A stretch of 47,110 nucleotides of DNA from Deltaproteobacteria bacterium (GTDB lineage Bacteria; Myxococcota_A; Polyangia; Haliangiales; SHYZ01): positions 1-47,110 of the forward strand of contig JACQUZ010000173.1 in NCBI GenBank assembly GCA_016210055.1, given 5' to 3'. Positions 14,682-23,251 of the stretch are shown piece by piece (the first letter of the stretch is position 1; each line of letters opens with the position of its first letter). A program made the position numbers and the translations under genes. The notes under the pieces are model-generated. The model saw only the letters and a program-made list of their open reading frames with translations, made no database searches and was not told the DNA's origin.

Positions 14682-16445
14682 ATGTCTCTTTGTTTAAAGC
14701 GGCTCGTCCGGGGTCATGCCGAAGCCCTTTCTGCGGTCGTCTTGGCTTTAGGTTTCGCGGGCTGCACCGAGGACGAACCCGGCACGCGGTTCGAAGGGCA
14801 GGCGGAGCTCTGGATCGCTACCCTCGACGACGGGACCGAGCGAACCCGGTACGTTCTTGCGTCGCCGCTCGGGGAGCTCGGCCTGGAGTTCGCGACGCCG
14901 CCCGAGGACTTAATTGGCGGTGAGCGGATCGTAGTCATGGGGGAGAGGATCGTCGGAACGGGCGAGCGCGAGGAGAACGACTCGATCCGCGTGGACTCGT
15001 ACCAGGTGCTCGAGCGTGCTCGAGACGGCGTGGCTGACATGCAGAGCGCCTTGACGGGAAACCGCACGAGGACTCGCTTGAAGGTGGCGGTTCTCATGTA
15101 CCACTGGGGCAACCAGGACAGCCTGACCAATGCCTCCATGCACGAGAAGATCTTCACCTCGCAGGCCTCGCTTCGGCAGTGGTACCGAGAGAGCTCGTAC
15201 GGGCTCGTCGACATCGAGGGCGACGTCTTCGGCTGGTACAAGGTCGACAAGCCATCGAGCGGTTGCGGCCAGGACGCTGCGGCGAACGCGCGCAGCGCGG
15301 CACGCGCGAAAGGGGTGAACCTCGACGCGTACGACCTCTGGCTGCACTACTTCCCCAGGTCGTCCTGTGGCTGGTCGGGGCTGGCGACTGTCGGCAGGCC
15401 CTTTCGGCCCGCGCGGAACAGCTACTACAACGGCGCGAGCGGGTGCGTCACCCTGGCGCAGGAGACCATGCACAACCTGGGAGGCGCCCATTCTCGCTCC
15501 TACGATTGCGGGAACAGCGCGTTCAGCGGGTCTGGGTGCACGGAAAAAACGTACGGCGACCCCTTTGACCCCATGGGGCATGGCTGCTGGCAGACGAGCG
15601 CTTTCTCGAAGGCAACCCAGGCGTGGTTCGGGAAGTGCAACAGCGTCGCCGTCACCGCGAACGGTTCCTTTGATCTGGTCCCAATCGAGAACCCGTCCGA
15701 CGGGATCCAGATGCTCCAAGTCCGGGTCAAGGACAGCTTGTGCCCCACGCGGATCGGATCCCCCTGCTACTACTACGTGGCGTACCGGCAGCGCTTGGGC
15801 AACGTGGACGGCAACCAACCCGAGACGGCCCAGATCTTCAAAGGACTCCAGTTCCACGTGGGATCGGCTGTGGACTTCGAAGGGGGCTCGGCCATCAAAG
15901 GTCCCACGCTCCTCGACATGACCCCTACGAGCTCGCGTGGCTTCGATGACCCGGCGCTCGAGATGGGCAAGACCTTCACGGATCCCGCTGGACTCAAGGT
16001 GACGCTGGTATCGAGCTCGGCCGCGAGCGCACGGGTGAAGTTGGAATTTCCAGGCGGCGGCTCTGGGGCGCCCCGCTGTATTGACGGTTCCAACCCAACC
16101 GGAGGGGACGGTGGGAGAGACGCTGGGGATGGAGGCCCCGCCGCCGACGCCGGGGTCCCAGGCAAGGACGGCGGTTCCCGCCCCACCGACGCGGGCGACG
16201 TGCCCCAGGCCGACGCGGGCGGCTCGCCCCAGGCCGACGCGGGCGACGTGCCCCAGGCCGACGCCGGAGCGCCAGGCACGGACGGCAGCGGCGTCAGCTC
16301 GGACGCCGGCGATGCGCCCCAGGCGGCCGAGGGAGGCTGCTCGTGCCGCGTGTCGTCCACTAAGGAACGACCGTCAACTCTGCCCGCGATTCTGTTCCTC
16401 GCTCTCTTCGCATTCGTGATGGTGCGCCCTTCGAAGCCCCGCTGA
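14682..16445 (+). CDS. secreted M11 (gametolysin)-like metallopeptidase lipoprotein with MYXO-CTERM-like tail
   Basis: 587 residues from ATG 14682, chosen because GGAGG lies 5 bp upstream and a lipoprotein signal follows (ALGFAGC, Cys28). The zinc site reads QETMHNLGGAHS (Q260, E261, H264, H270): first His of the usual HExxHNxGxxH is Gln, as in some algal M11 enzymes with QExxH. A Ca/Asn-rich core and Cys-rich stretches surround it. Residues ~470-550 are an Asp/Ala/Gly/Pro linker with a 24-bp tandem repeat. The end has GCSCR, then a hydrophobic segment (PAILFLALFAFVMV) and basic RPSKPR, like the MYXO-CTERM surface-sorting signal. Probably degrades cell-wall or matrix glycoprotein. Confidence 0.82.
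   Translation: MSLCLKRLVRGHAEALSAVVLALGFAGCTEDEPGTRFEGQAELWIATLDDGTERTRYVLASPLGELGLEFATPPEDLIGGERIVVMGERIVGTGEREENDSIRVDSYQVLERARDGVADMQSALTGNRTRTRLKVAVLMYHWGNQDSLTNASMHEKIFTSQASLRQWYRESSYGLVDIEGDVFGWYKVDKPSSGCGQDAAANARSAARAKGVNLDAYDLWLHYFPRSSCGWSGLATVGRPFRPARNSYYNGASGCVTLAQETMHNLGGAHSRSYDCGNSAFSGSGCTEKTYGDPFDPMGHGCWQTSAFSKATQAWFGKCNSVAVTANGSFDLVPIENPSDGIQMLQVRVKDSLCPTRIGSPCYYYVAYRQRLGNVDGNQPETAQIFKGLQFHVGSAVDFEGGSAIKGPTLLDMTPTSSRGFDDPALEMGKTFTDPAGLKVTLVSSSAASARVKLEFPGGGSGAPRCIDGSNPTGGDGGRDAGDGGPAADAGVPGKDGGSRPTDAGDVPQADAGGSPQADAGDVPQADAGAPGTDGSGVSSDAGDAPQAAEGGCSCRVSSTKERPSTLPAILFLALFAFVMVRPSKPR
16194..16265 (+). repeat. three 24-bp tandem repeats in the peptidase linker
   Basis: Units 16194-16217, 16218-16241 and 16242-16265 encode GDVPQADA, GSPQADAG-like and GDVPQADA octapeptides. 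They lie in a low-complexity linker between the catalytic part and the sorting tail and probably vary in number between strains. Confidence 0.8.
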
Positions 16446-16456
16446 CACGTCATTCG

Positions 16457-17320
16457 GTGCCTGGCTTTCGCCAAGTCACGCGCCTGTTGCTACCATGGCG
16501 CGCCTTGATTGACCTTACCTGCCCGGTCAGACGTTGCGGCCAAAGGTTGGCTTTTGGCGAGCGGGATGTTTCGTGCCCGATGGGGCACCGGTTTGACCTC
16601 GCGAGGAGCGGGTACGTGAACCTGCTTCAGCCGCAGGATCGGGGTTCCCGAGCACCTGGCGACGCGCGAGGCGTGGTGCTCGCCAGAAGAAGGTCCCTCG
16701 AGCGGGGACTGGGAGAGCCACTCCTTGGTGCCCTGCTTCGCCTGCTCGAAGGCCTCGGCAAAGGCGCAAGGATCCTCGACGTGGGCTGCGGCGAGGGCTA
16801 CTTCCTCGGCCATCTCGCCGAGCGACTTCCGTTGAACGCCGTCGGTGTCGATATCTCCTCGAGCGCCACAGGCGCCGCGGCCAAGCGCTACCGCAACGTC
16901 CGCTGGATCGTGGCGAACGCCGACCTGCGCCTCCCCTTTGGCGATGGATCGTTTTCGGTCGTTCTTTCCGTCACAGGGCCCAAGAACTCGCGCGAGTTCC
17001 TAAGGCTGCTCGCTCCCGAAGGACGCCTCGTCTTGGTCATCTCGGGTCCCGATGACCTGGCCGAGCTCCGATCCGCCGTTCTTGGTCACGCCAAGGGGCT
17101 CGATCGAGCTCCGCGAATGCAGGAGATGTTCGGCGCTGATTTCGCCTTGGAGAGCGAGGAGACCGTTCGCTCGGTCGCTCGTCTTTCGGCAGCGGCGTTG
17201 GCCGATCTCGCCGCCGGGACCTACCGAGGAGCCCGCCACCGCGAGAGGGCACGCCTTACGGCCCTCACGGAGCTCGACGTCACGCTCAGCTATCGGATTC
17301 TCGTGTTTCGTCCGAGGTAA
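16457..17320 (+). CDS. RlmA-like 23S rRNA (guanine-N1)-methyltransferase
   Basis: 287 residues from a GTG at 16457; in-frame TTG codons just downstream are equally possible starts, as family members usually begin a few residues before the zinc site. The zinc site is visible as CPVRRCGQRL followed by VSCPMGHRFD (C, C, C, H), then SGYVNLLQPQ, which is characteristic of the RlmA/RrmA family. The SAM-binding motif is ARILDVGCGEGYFLGHLAE (about 110-128). The enzyme methylates a guanine in helix 35 of 23S rRNA. The 3' end overlaps the convergent CblC-like gene by 35 bp. Confidence 0.85.
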   Translation: MPGFRQVTRLLLPWRALIDLTCPVRRCGQRLAFGERDVSCPMGHRFDLARSGYVNLLQPQDRGSRAPGDARGVVLARRRSLERGLGEPLLGALLRLLEGLGKGARILDVGCGEGYFLGHLAERLPLNAVGVDISSSATGAAAKRYRNVRWIVANADLRLPFGDGSFSVVLSVTGPKNSREFLRLLAPEGRLVLVISGPDDLAELRSAVLGHAKGLDRAPRMQEMFGADFALESEETVRSVARLSAAALADLAAGTYRGARHRERARLTALTELDVTLSYRILVFRPR

Positions 17321-18026
17321 TCATCGTGCAGCGTCGCAAGATCTCCCGGTCCTTCGTGTATCCGTACCGGATGTGATCCTCCTGAAAGCGGGACGCGCGT
17401 CCGATCGGGCAGGAGTCGCGGACCGCGAGCCACGCCTGCCAGTTCTCCTCAACCGTTTTCATCTCGGGAGTTCCGAGAGCAAGGGCTCTTGCCAGGGCTG
17501 CTTCACAGCTCCGCGCGCAATCCGCGCAGGTCCGGACCGCCTCCCGAGGAGGCCCACTTGGACCGGCGACGTCAATGACCGCCACTGCACGAAGGGAGAT
17601 CCACGGGCCATGCTCAGGGTGGATGGACAAGTGCGCTGGCGAGAGGTAGGCGAGCCCCGATACGTGGGCCGCGCGTTGCACCGCGATCCTCCTCGGGGGC
17701 GGCTCATGGGCAAAGCGTACCTCCCAGCGCTGCGAGAGTCGCTCTAGCGCGGAGTGCACGGTTTCCGTGACGTAGCGCTCGATCGGGTTCGGATCCTTTG
17801 CCACGCTCGGCCTTGCACGCAGAGTCGCCACGAGCCTGGGCCAGAGCGCGCGGGTGTTCCCGAGGAGCACTGCAAGTCGTCCGGGATCTCCAAAATCAGG
17901 GACCCGGTACTCCGCTGCCACGGCGCGGTTGTACCAGCCCACTTGGAACGGCTCTGCGAGATCCAGCCCTGCGTTTCGGCAAGGCACCGATACCTGTTCC
18001 ACAACGCGAGGCCACACTTCGCACAC
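17286..18026 (-). CDS. CblC/MMACHC-like cobalamin-processing protein
   Basis: 246 residues from a GTG; other in-frame GTG codons within 15 residues are possible starts. It resembles vertebrate MMACHC over most of its length: VGWYN near residue 28, a spaced DPNPIERYV segment near 80, and the core RIAVQRAAHVSGLAYL followed by LSIHPEHGPWISLRAVAV (about 112-150). MMACHC removes the upper ligand of cobalamins (decyanation, dealkylation) in a flavin- or glutathione-dependent way. The C-terminal third has an unusual Cys pattern (TCADCARSC) not present in the human protein. Role here inferred to be B12 uptake or salvage. Confidence 0.75.
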   Translation of the reverse strand: MCEVWPRVVEQVSVPCRNAGLDLAEPFQVGWYNRAVAAEYRVPDFGDPGRLAVLLGNTRALWPRLVATLRARPSVAKDPNPIERYVTETVHSALERLSQRWEVRFAHEPPPRRIAVQRAAHVSGLAYLSPAHLSIHPEHGPWISLRAVAVIDVAGPSGPPREAVRTCADCARSCEAALARALALGTPEMKTVEENWQAWLAVRDSCPIGRASRFQEDHIRYGYTKDREILRRCTMITSDETRESDS

Positions 18027-18068
18027 GGCGCCGAGCGTACCAGAGAAGCGGCGCGCTCCGAATGGGCT

Positions 18069-18491
18069 TTAGGGCAGCTCCGACAGCTGCACCACGTGGC
18101 TATACCCGCCGAGAACCTGGTGCGCGAAGCGAAGGAAATCGGTGTCGGTGAGGAGCCCGACGAGATCCCCCTCGTCGTCAACAACCGGGAGCGCGCCGAT
18201 CTTGTGCTGGAGCATCAAGCCCGCCGCTTCGTGCGCAAGCATTGTCGGTCCCACGGTGCGCAGCCGGGTCGACATGTACTGCCCGACCCGCGCCTTGCCT
18301 CGCCCCTTGGCCAAGGCGAGGTCTCGACTCGAGATGATCCCGACCAAGCGCTGGTCCTTGTCCACGACAGGAAGGTGGCGGACATCACCCAGGCGCATTT
18401 CGGATTCGGCGTGCTCCATGGAATCCGTGGGAAGGACCGTTATCACCGAGGCGCTCATGAGATCCCCTACGGTGACGTGGCCGAGGTTCAT
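18069..18491 (-). CDS. CBS-domain pair protein
   Basis: 140 residues from ATG 18491. Two CBS motifs fill the whole protein: VTVGDLMSASVITVLPTD with RHLPVVDKDQRLVGIISSRD (about 6-62) and VGQYMSTRLRTVGP with GALPVVDDEGDLVGLLTDTD (about 70-130). Stand-alone CBS pairs bind adenosine nucleotides and regulate a partner. The frame is open further upstream, but that part overlaps the divergent thioredoxin gene and has no family character. The gene is divergent from trx across about 60 bp. Confidence 0.85.
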   Translation of the reverse strand: MNLGHVTVGDLMSASVITVLPTDSMEHAESEMRLGDVRHLPVVDKDQRLVGIISSRDLALAKGRGKARVGQYMSTRLRTVGPTMLAHEAAGLMLQHKIGALPVVDDEGDLVGLLTDTDFLRFAHQVLGGYSHVVQLSELP

Positions 18492-18551
18492 GACCGGCAG
18501 AAATGCCAGAACCGTGCCCGCCTGGCGTGCCGCTTGCTGGGAAGACTGGCC

Positions 18552-18983
18552 ATGATCCGTACCTGCGCTTCCTGCGGCACTCAAACCCTGATCGACGGAG
18601 AGCACCTGGCCGAAATCGGGATGTGTGGTACCTGCCAGGGGCTGCTCCCACCGGCCAGCGAGCCCATCGAGGTGGACACGGCCATGCTCACGCAAGTGAC
18701 CAGAGTTACGAGGGTTCCCATCCTCGTGGTTTTTGAAGCGCCGTGGTGTGGCCAGTGTCGAAAGATGGCTCCTGAAGTCCGGAAGGTCGCGAAGTCAATG
18801 GCTGGAAAGGCGCTCGTGCTCAGAGTGGATACCGAAAAGAACCCCGAGCTATCGGCCCGTTTTCACATCCTGGGTGTCCCCAGTCTCGTCATCCTGAACC
18901 AGGGCAAGCTCGTGCTCAAGCAGGGCGGCGCCGTGGACTCTCCACAGATGGAGGCGTGGCTCCTGAGCTCGGCTGCGAAATAA
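18552..18983 (+). CDS. thioredoxin 2-type (zinc-ribbon) thioredoxin
   Basis: 143 residues. An N-terminal zinc ribbon (CASCGTQ near 5-11 and CGTCQG near 25-30) precedes the thioredoxin fold with the active site FEAPWCGQCRKMAPEV (about 65-80) and the cis-Pro strand GVPSLVILNQG near 113. The active site has Gln where TrxA has Pro (WCGQC instead of WCGPC). TrxC-type thioredoxins reduce protein disulphides and respond to oxidative stress. The start ATG is the first with family character; a long upstream open frame is a shadow of the CBS gene. Confidence 0.88.
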   Translation: MIRTCASCGTQTLIDGEHLAEIGMCGTCQGLLPPASEPIEVDTAMLTQVTRVTRVPILVVFEAPWCGQCRKMAPEVRKVAKSMAGKALVLRVDTEKNPELSARFHILGVPSLVILNQGKLVLKQGGAVDSPQMEAWLLSSAAK

Positions 18984-19049
18984 ACCACGCACGTCCTGCG
19001 CCGAACGCTCGAAAGCCCGCAATGTTCGCGCAAGCCCGCAATAAGTCGG

Positions 19050-19072
19050 TGCCCGGGCGGATCACCCGGGCA
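19050..19072 (+). terminator. perfect 8-bp inverted repeat downstream of thioredoxin
   Basis: TGCCCGGG, seven-base spacer, CCCGGGCA, 67 bp after the thioredoxin stop and 50 bp before the next start. No T-run follows, so it is either a terminator without the usual tail or a binding site. Confidence 0.4.
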
Positions 19073-19122
19073 AGGTTCCCTACGCTCCCATCTCGGACCA
19101 TTCCTCAGGTAAGAATAGCCGC

Positions 19123-20877
19123 ATGCTCGCTCGATCCATGGGCCTCGTCCAGCGCGCCCTTTCGTGGCTCCGAGCGGCGCCTCCGCTTCCACTCTGGTAC
19201 CACCGCGACTACCGCCTCCCTCTGCCCGAGGTAGAGGCGCGAGTCGGGGTGGAGCCGAGGCGGGCCGACTTGGTGGCCTGGTACCTCTTGGAAAAGCGCA
19301 TCGTGACCAGGCAAGACGTCAGGGAGCCCGCCCGGATCGGCTACGGCGAGCTTGCCCGCGCGCATTCGCAAGAGCTTCTCGAATCGCTCACTCGACCCGA
19401 GACCCTGGCTCGCGTGTTCGCCGTGGAGCCGGCCGAGCTCCCAGTCGACGAAATCCTGCGCACCGTCCGGCTCGCCTGCGGAGCTACCCTGGAAGCGGCC
19501 CGGAAGAGCCTGCTCGGGAGGTGTGCGACCCTAAACCTCCTCGGCGGGTTTCACCACGCCGCACGGGCGCGGGCGAGCGGCTTCTGCCCCGTCAACGACA
19601 TCGCGGTTGCTGTGGCGGCCCTTCGAAAAGAAGGTTTTTCCGGGAGAGTCGCGGTGCTCGACCTGGATGCCCACCCTCCAGACGGTACTGCGGACTGCTT
19701 TCATGGAGATCGATCGGTGTGGATTGGCTCCATTTCGGGTTGCACGTGGGAGCCCCTGGATGGAGTGGATGAGAATGTCTTGCCAGTGGGTTGCCCCGAC
19801 CGCGAGTATCTCGACGTCCTTGGTCGCCTCTTGGGCCGGATGCCTCGTCCCGACCTGGCCTTCGTCATCGCTGGTGGCGACGTGCTCGCCGGCGATCGCT
19901 TCGGCAAGCTCGGCCTCACCCTTGGCGGAGCGCGGCGTCGGGATGCGTGCGTGGCGAAGGCACTCACGGGCACGCCGAGCGTCTGGCTCCCGGGCGGTGG
20001 GTACCACGCCGACGCTTGGAAGGTCCTCGCCGGCACGGCGCTCGTCCTCGCAGGTCGCGGGGCCGAGCCAATCCCGCTCGGGCACGACCCGCTGCACAGC
20101 CGATTTGGTTGGCTCGCCTCCACCTTGAGTCGTGAGAGCCTTTCCGGAAAGGACACGACCGAGTCCGATATCCTGGAGCAGCTAGGGGTGCCGTCCCAGG
20201 GACCCGCTCGCCTCCTCGGTTTCTATTCGGCAGAAGGGATCGAGTGCGCGTTTTTTCGCTACGGCATCCTCGATCACCTGCAGCGCTTGGGATACGCCCA
20301 CTTTCGCTTTGAGATGGGCCCAGCCAGCGTCGGCGAGCGGCTCCGCGCGCTCGGCAGCGCAGACGGCCGTGACCACATGCTCCTCGAGGTCGTCCTCGAG
20401 CGGGCGACGGTCTCCGAATCGACCGTGCTCTTCGTCCACTGGCTGGCCCTCCGGCACCCCAGGGTACCCTTTGGGCCAGACAGGCCCAAGCTGCCAGGCC
20501 AAGACGCGCCCGGCCTGGGCTTGGCTCGCGAGGCCATGGAGCTCTTGGGGCGAATGGCCGATCGTCTTGGCCTCGAGGGGGTCGTGATCCGCCCTGCGTG
20601 GTACCACGTGGCTTTTTCGGCGCGGCACCGGCTGCGGTTCGTGGATCCGGCGCGGCAGGGTCGCTTTGAAGCGCTCGTGCGCGATCTGGCCCACCTAACC
20701 TTATTGCAAGCGACACTCGCGGTCGTGGAAGGTAGGGTGGTCATGAACGGTTCACGCTACTCTTGGGAGGCGGACGACATGGCGCTCTGGCTTAACGGCA
20801 GGCAAGAAGACCGAGCTTCCGTCGAAGAGGAGCTAAGTAGGGTCCACTTCTCCGCCTGGGCACCCCCTTCGCAGTGA
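19123..20877 (+). CDS. histone-deacetylase-family deacetylase with an extra C-terminal domain
   Basis: 584 residues. The first ~320 are HDAC-like: GGFHHA (H144, H145), VLDLDAHPPDGTAD (D180, D182, H184; the usual second half is VHQGNGT), AGGDVLAGDRFGK with D253, and GGGYHAD with Y294. The zinc ligands and Tyr are all present, so the enzyme is probably active. The ~260-residue C-terminal part (from about residue 325) does not belong to the HDAC domain and I do not recognise it. Bacterial members act on acetyl-lysine, acetoin-pathway proteins or acetylpolyamines; the substrate here is unknown. ATG 19138 is an alternative start. Followed by the DUF445 gene with 7 bp between them. Confidence 0.78.
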   Translation: MLARSMGLVQRALSWLRAAPPLPLWYHRDYRLPLPEVEARVGVEPRRADLVAWYLLEKRIVTRQDVREPARIGYGELARAHSQELLESLTRPETLARVFAVEPAELPVDEILRTVRLACGATLEAARKSLLGRCATLNLLGGFHHAARARASGFCPVNDIAVAVAALRKEGFSGRVAVLDLDAHPPDGTADCFHGDRSVWIGSISGCTWEPLDGVDENVLPVGCPDREYLDVLGRLLGRMPRPDLAFVIAGGDVLAGDRFGKLGLTLGGARRRDACVAKALTGTPSVWLPGGGYHADAWKVLAGTALVLAGRGAEPIPLGHDPLHSRFGWLASTLSRESLSGKDTTESDILEQLGVPSQGPARLLGFYSAEGIECAFFRYGILDHLQRLGYAHFRFEMGPASVGERLRALGSADGRDHMLLEVVLERATVSESTVLFVHWLALRHPRVPFGPDRPKLPGQDAPGLGLAREAMELLGRMADRLGLEGVVIRPAWYHVAFSARHRLRFVDPARQGRFEALVRDLAHLTLLQATLAVVEGRVVMNGSRYSWEADDMALWLNGRQEDRASVEEELSRVHFSAWAPPSQ

Positions 20878-20884
20878 CACGTCC

Positions 20885-22120
20885 ATGGATTTCTACCAGG
20901 CACTCCTCGCCGACTTCCGAGCCCATCTCTGGCTGTACTTGTCGATGCCCGTCGTGGCGGCCGTCATTGGCTACGTGACCAAGCTCGTGGCGATTCGCAT
21001 GATGTTCGAGCCGATCGAGTTCGTGGGCATCAAGCCCTTCCTCGGCTGGCAGGGGATCGTACCAAGGCGGGCTGAGCGCATGGCGAGCATCGCCTGTGAC
21101 ACCATGACCGCCAGGCTCATCTCCCCCAAGGAGATCTTCGGCCGGATGGATCCCGACCGGGTGGTGCAAGAAATCGAAAAACCGCTTCTCGCGGACGTCG
21201 AGGAGATCACCCGCGAGGTCATGGACGTCTACGCTCCAAAGCTCTGGGAAATGCTCCCCGAGGGCATCCGCCAGGCCGTCCTCAAGCGAGTCAAGGACGA
21301 AGCGCCGGGGATCGTCAAGCAGATCATGGCGGACGTGAAGGCGAACATCGACAGCGTGTTCGACCTCAAGTCGATGGTCGTCGGCCACCTCGTAGGCCAA
21401 AAGCCGCTCCTCAATCGGATTTTCCGCGAATCCGGCCGGGAGGAATTCAAGTTCATCGCCCGCTCCGGGATCTATTTCGGCTCGGTCATTGGCGTCGTGC
21501 AGATGGTGACCTGGATGTTCACCCATTCGGCGATCATCATGCCGCTGTTTGGCCTGTTCACGGGTTGGTTCACCGACTGGCTCGCGCTCAAGATGGTGTT
21601 TCGTCCCCGGGAGCCCAGGCGCTTCTTCGGCGTCTTTAGCTGGCAGGGCCTTTTCCTCAAGCGACGCAAGGAAGTGGCGGCGGAATATGGAGGCCTCATC
21701 GCCCGTGAGGTCATCACCCCGGAGAACATCTTCGAGGAGGTGCTCAAGGGACCACTCTCGGACAGGCTGCTCGTCATGATCCAAAACCACGTGCAGCGGA
21801 TGGTCGACCAGCAGGCGGGGCTGGCGAAGCCGATCGTGGTTTTTGCCGTCGGCACCGAGCGATACCGCGAGATGAAGCGCTTGGTCGTGCTCAAGACCAT
21901 CGCGCGCTTGCCCAAGACGCTCAAGCACGTGGAGCCCTATGCAGCCGATGCGATGGACATCCGCAATACCCTGGTCACCAAGCTCCAGGACATGACTCCC
22001 GCTGAGTTCGAGGGCATTCTTCGTCCCGCCTTCCAGCAGGACGAGTGGATCCTCATCGCGGTCGGGGCGGCGCTCGGTTTTCTCGTTGGGGAGATGCAGG
22101 TTTTCTTGATGCTGCATTAG
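20885..22120 (+). CDS. DUF445-family membrane protein
   Basis: 411 residues. An N-terminal membrane helix (about 17-37) leads into the DUF445 signature VTKLVAIRMMFEPIEF with WQGIVPRRAERMA (about 33-60). A long helical, charged middle follows, then a second hydrophobic region near 198-240 with a duplicated signature GWFTDWLALKMVFRPREPR, a WQGLFLKRR repeat, and a C-terminal helix. The two-copy signature is usual for the family. Function is unknown; it is 7 bp after the deacetylase gene and likely co-transcribed. Confidence 0.8.
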   Translation: MDFYQALLADFRAHLWLYLSMPVVAAVIGYVTKLVAIRMMFEPIEFVGIKPFLGWQGIVPRRAERMASIACDTMTARLISPKEIFGRMDPDRVVQEIEKPLLADVEEITREVMDVYAPKLWEMLPEGIRQAVLKRVKDEAPGIVKQIMADVKANIDSVFDLKSMVVGHLVGQKPLLNRIFRESGREEFKFIARSGIYFGSVIGVVQMVTWMFTHSAIIMPLFGLFTGWFTDWLALKMVFRPREPRRFFGVFSWQGLFLKRRKEVAAEYGGLIAREVITPENIFEEVLKGPLSDRLLVMIQNHVQRMVDQQAGLAKPIVVFAVGTERYREMKRLVVLKTIARLPKTLKHVEPYAADAMDIRNTLVTKLQDMTPAEFEGILRPAFQQDEWILIAVGAALGFLVGEMQVFLMLH

Positions 22121-22172
22121 CGGCGAGGGGAGCGCTTTGAAATCGGTTGACGAAGGGCCTGCGCGGGTGTAT

Positions 22173-22196
22173 TCAAATATTTGTTTGAATATTTGA
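22173..22196 (+). promoter_or_regulatory. ArsR-type operator in front of the sulfur operon
   Basis: TCAAATATT, six-base spacer, AATATTTGA: a perfect 9-bp inverted repeat ending 8 bp before the GTG start at 22205. AT-rich inverted repeats of this TCAAATATTTG type are the usual targets of ArsR/SmtB-family repressors. The repressor gene follows directly, so this is probably an autoregulatory site. Confidence 0.75.
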
Positions 22197-22204
22197 GAAG
22201 CGCC

Positions 22205-22885
22205 GTGGGCCACAAAAATACCGACATAAAAGCGCAGCTTTACGAGCAGCTGGCGCAAGTGGGCAAGGCAGTCGGGAGCCCGCATCGCCTCGAGGTCATC
22301 GAGCTCTTGGCGCAGGGTGAGCGCACGGTCGAAGGCCTGGCCAGCGCGCTCTCGATCCCCGTAGCCAACATGTCCCACCACCTTGCATCCATGCGCGCCG
22401 CTCGACTTGTCGATGCCCGCAAAGAAGGGACCTTCGTCTTCTACCGGCTCTCGGATCCGGACGTCTTCGAGCTCGCCCGGATGATTCGCACCCTGGCGGA
22501 ACGCCACATCGCCGAAGTAGACCGCCTCGTTCGCACCTACTTCCGTGCACCCGATGAGCTCGAGCCGATCGGCCGTGAGGAGTTGCTTGAGCGAGTGCGC
22601 GCGGGGGAAGTCGTGGTGCTCGACGTTCGTCCGACGAACGAGTACGAGTCGGGCCACATTGCAGGCGCTCTGTCGGTGCCGCTTGACGAGCTCGAGCGCC
22701 GCCTGGCCGAAATACCGCAGGGCAAGGAGCTCGTCGCGTACTGCCGGGGACCCTACTGCGTCATGGCGCTCAAGGCCGTCAAGAAGCTTAGGGAACAAGG
22801 ACGAGTCGCGAGGCGCCTTTTGGGCGGGTTCCCTGAGTGGCGCCACGCACGGTTGCCGACGGAAGTTTCTGGCAAGAGGAGGTAG
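22205..22885 (+). CDS. ArsR-family regulator fused to a rhodanese domain
   Basis: 226 residues from GTG 22205 (GAGAAG 5 bp upstream); the open frame back to 22181 would cut into the operator, so I take the later start. Residues ~8-90 are a winged-helix ArsR domain (VGSPHRLEVIELLAQGERTV, then VANMSHHLASMRAARLV). Residues ~115-215 are a rhodanese domain with DVRPTNEYESGHIAGALSVP and the active loop YCRGPYC (C180, C185). The ArsR part has no Cys, so sulfide or persulfide sensing, if any, would use the rhodanese Cys. It precedes dsrE and an SQR-like gene and probably represses that operon. Confidence 0.88.
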   Translation: MGHKNTDIKAQLYEQLAQVGKAVGSPHRLEVIELLAQGERTVEGLASALSIPVANMSHHLASMRAARLVDARKEGTFVFYRLSDPDVFELARMIRTLAERHIAEVDRLVRTYFRAPDELEPIGREELLERVRAGEVVVLDVRPTNEYESGHIAGALSVPLDELERRLAEIPQGKELVAYCRGPYCVMALKAVKKLREQGRVARRLLGGFPEWRHARLPTEVSGKRR

Positions 22886-23239
22886 ATGATGAAGACCCTA
22901 ATCGTTCTCAACGAGTCGCCATACGGGAGCGAGCGAACGTACAACGGACTACGTCTCGCAGGCTCCTTGGCCAAGCAGGAAAACAGCGAGCTCAAGGTTT
23001 TTCTCATCGGCGATGCTGTCGCCGGCGCACACAATGGCCAGAAAGTACCGCAGGGCTACTACAACGTGCAGGTCATGCTCGGCGCGATAACGCGCAGAGG
23101 CGTGGCCGTGGGCACCTGCGGTACATGCATGGACGCGCGCGGAATCCGCGACGAGGATCTCGTGGAGGGAGCGCAGCGCAGCACGATGGACGAGCTCACG
23201 ACCTGGACTGTCTGGGCGGACAAGGTCATCGCGTTTTGA
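22886..23239 (+). CDS. DsrE-family sulfur-relay protein
   Basis: 117 residues starting directly after the previous stop (GAGGAGG ribosome site overlapping the end of the regulator). The fold signature is MMKTLIVLNESPYGSERTYN, SELKVFLIGDAV, and a redox pair GTCGTCMDARG (about 73-83) in place of the usual single conserved Cys of DsrE. It probably carries sulfane sulfur between the rhodanese and the flavoprotein next to it. ATG 22889 is an alternative start. Confidence 0.82.
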   Translation: MMKTLIVLNESPYGSERTYNGLRLAGSLAKQENSELKVFLIGDAVAGAHNGQKVPQGYYNVQVMLGAITRRGVAVGTCGTCMDARGIRDEDLVEGAQRSTMDELTTWTVWADKVIAF

Positions 23240-23251
23240 AAGGGGGCTCGC

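Noticed and set aside
20792..22846. 684-codon open frame on the minus strand
   Set aside because: It lies antisense to the DUF445 and ArsR-rhodanese genes, has His/Glu/Arg-rich low-complexity sequence and no family signature; a typical shadow in high-GC DNA.
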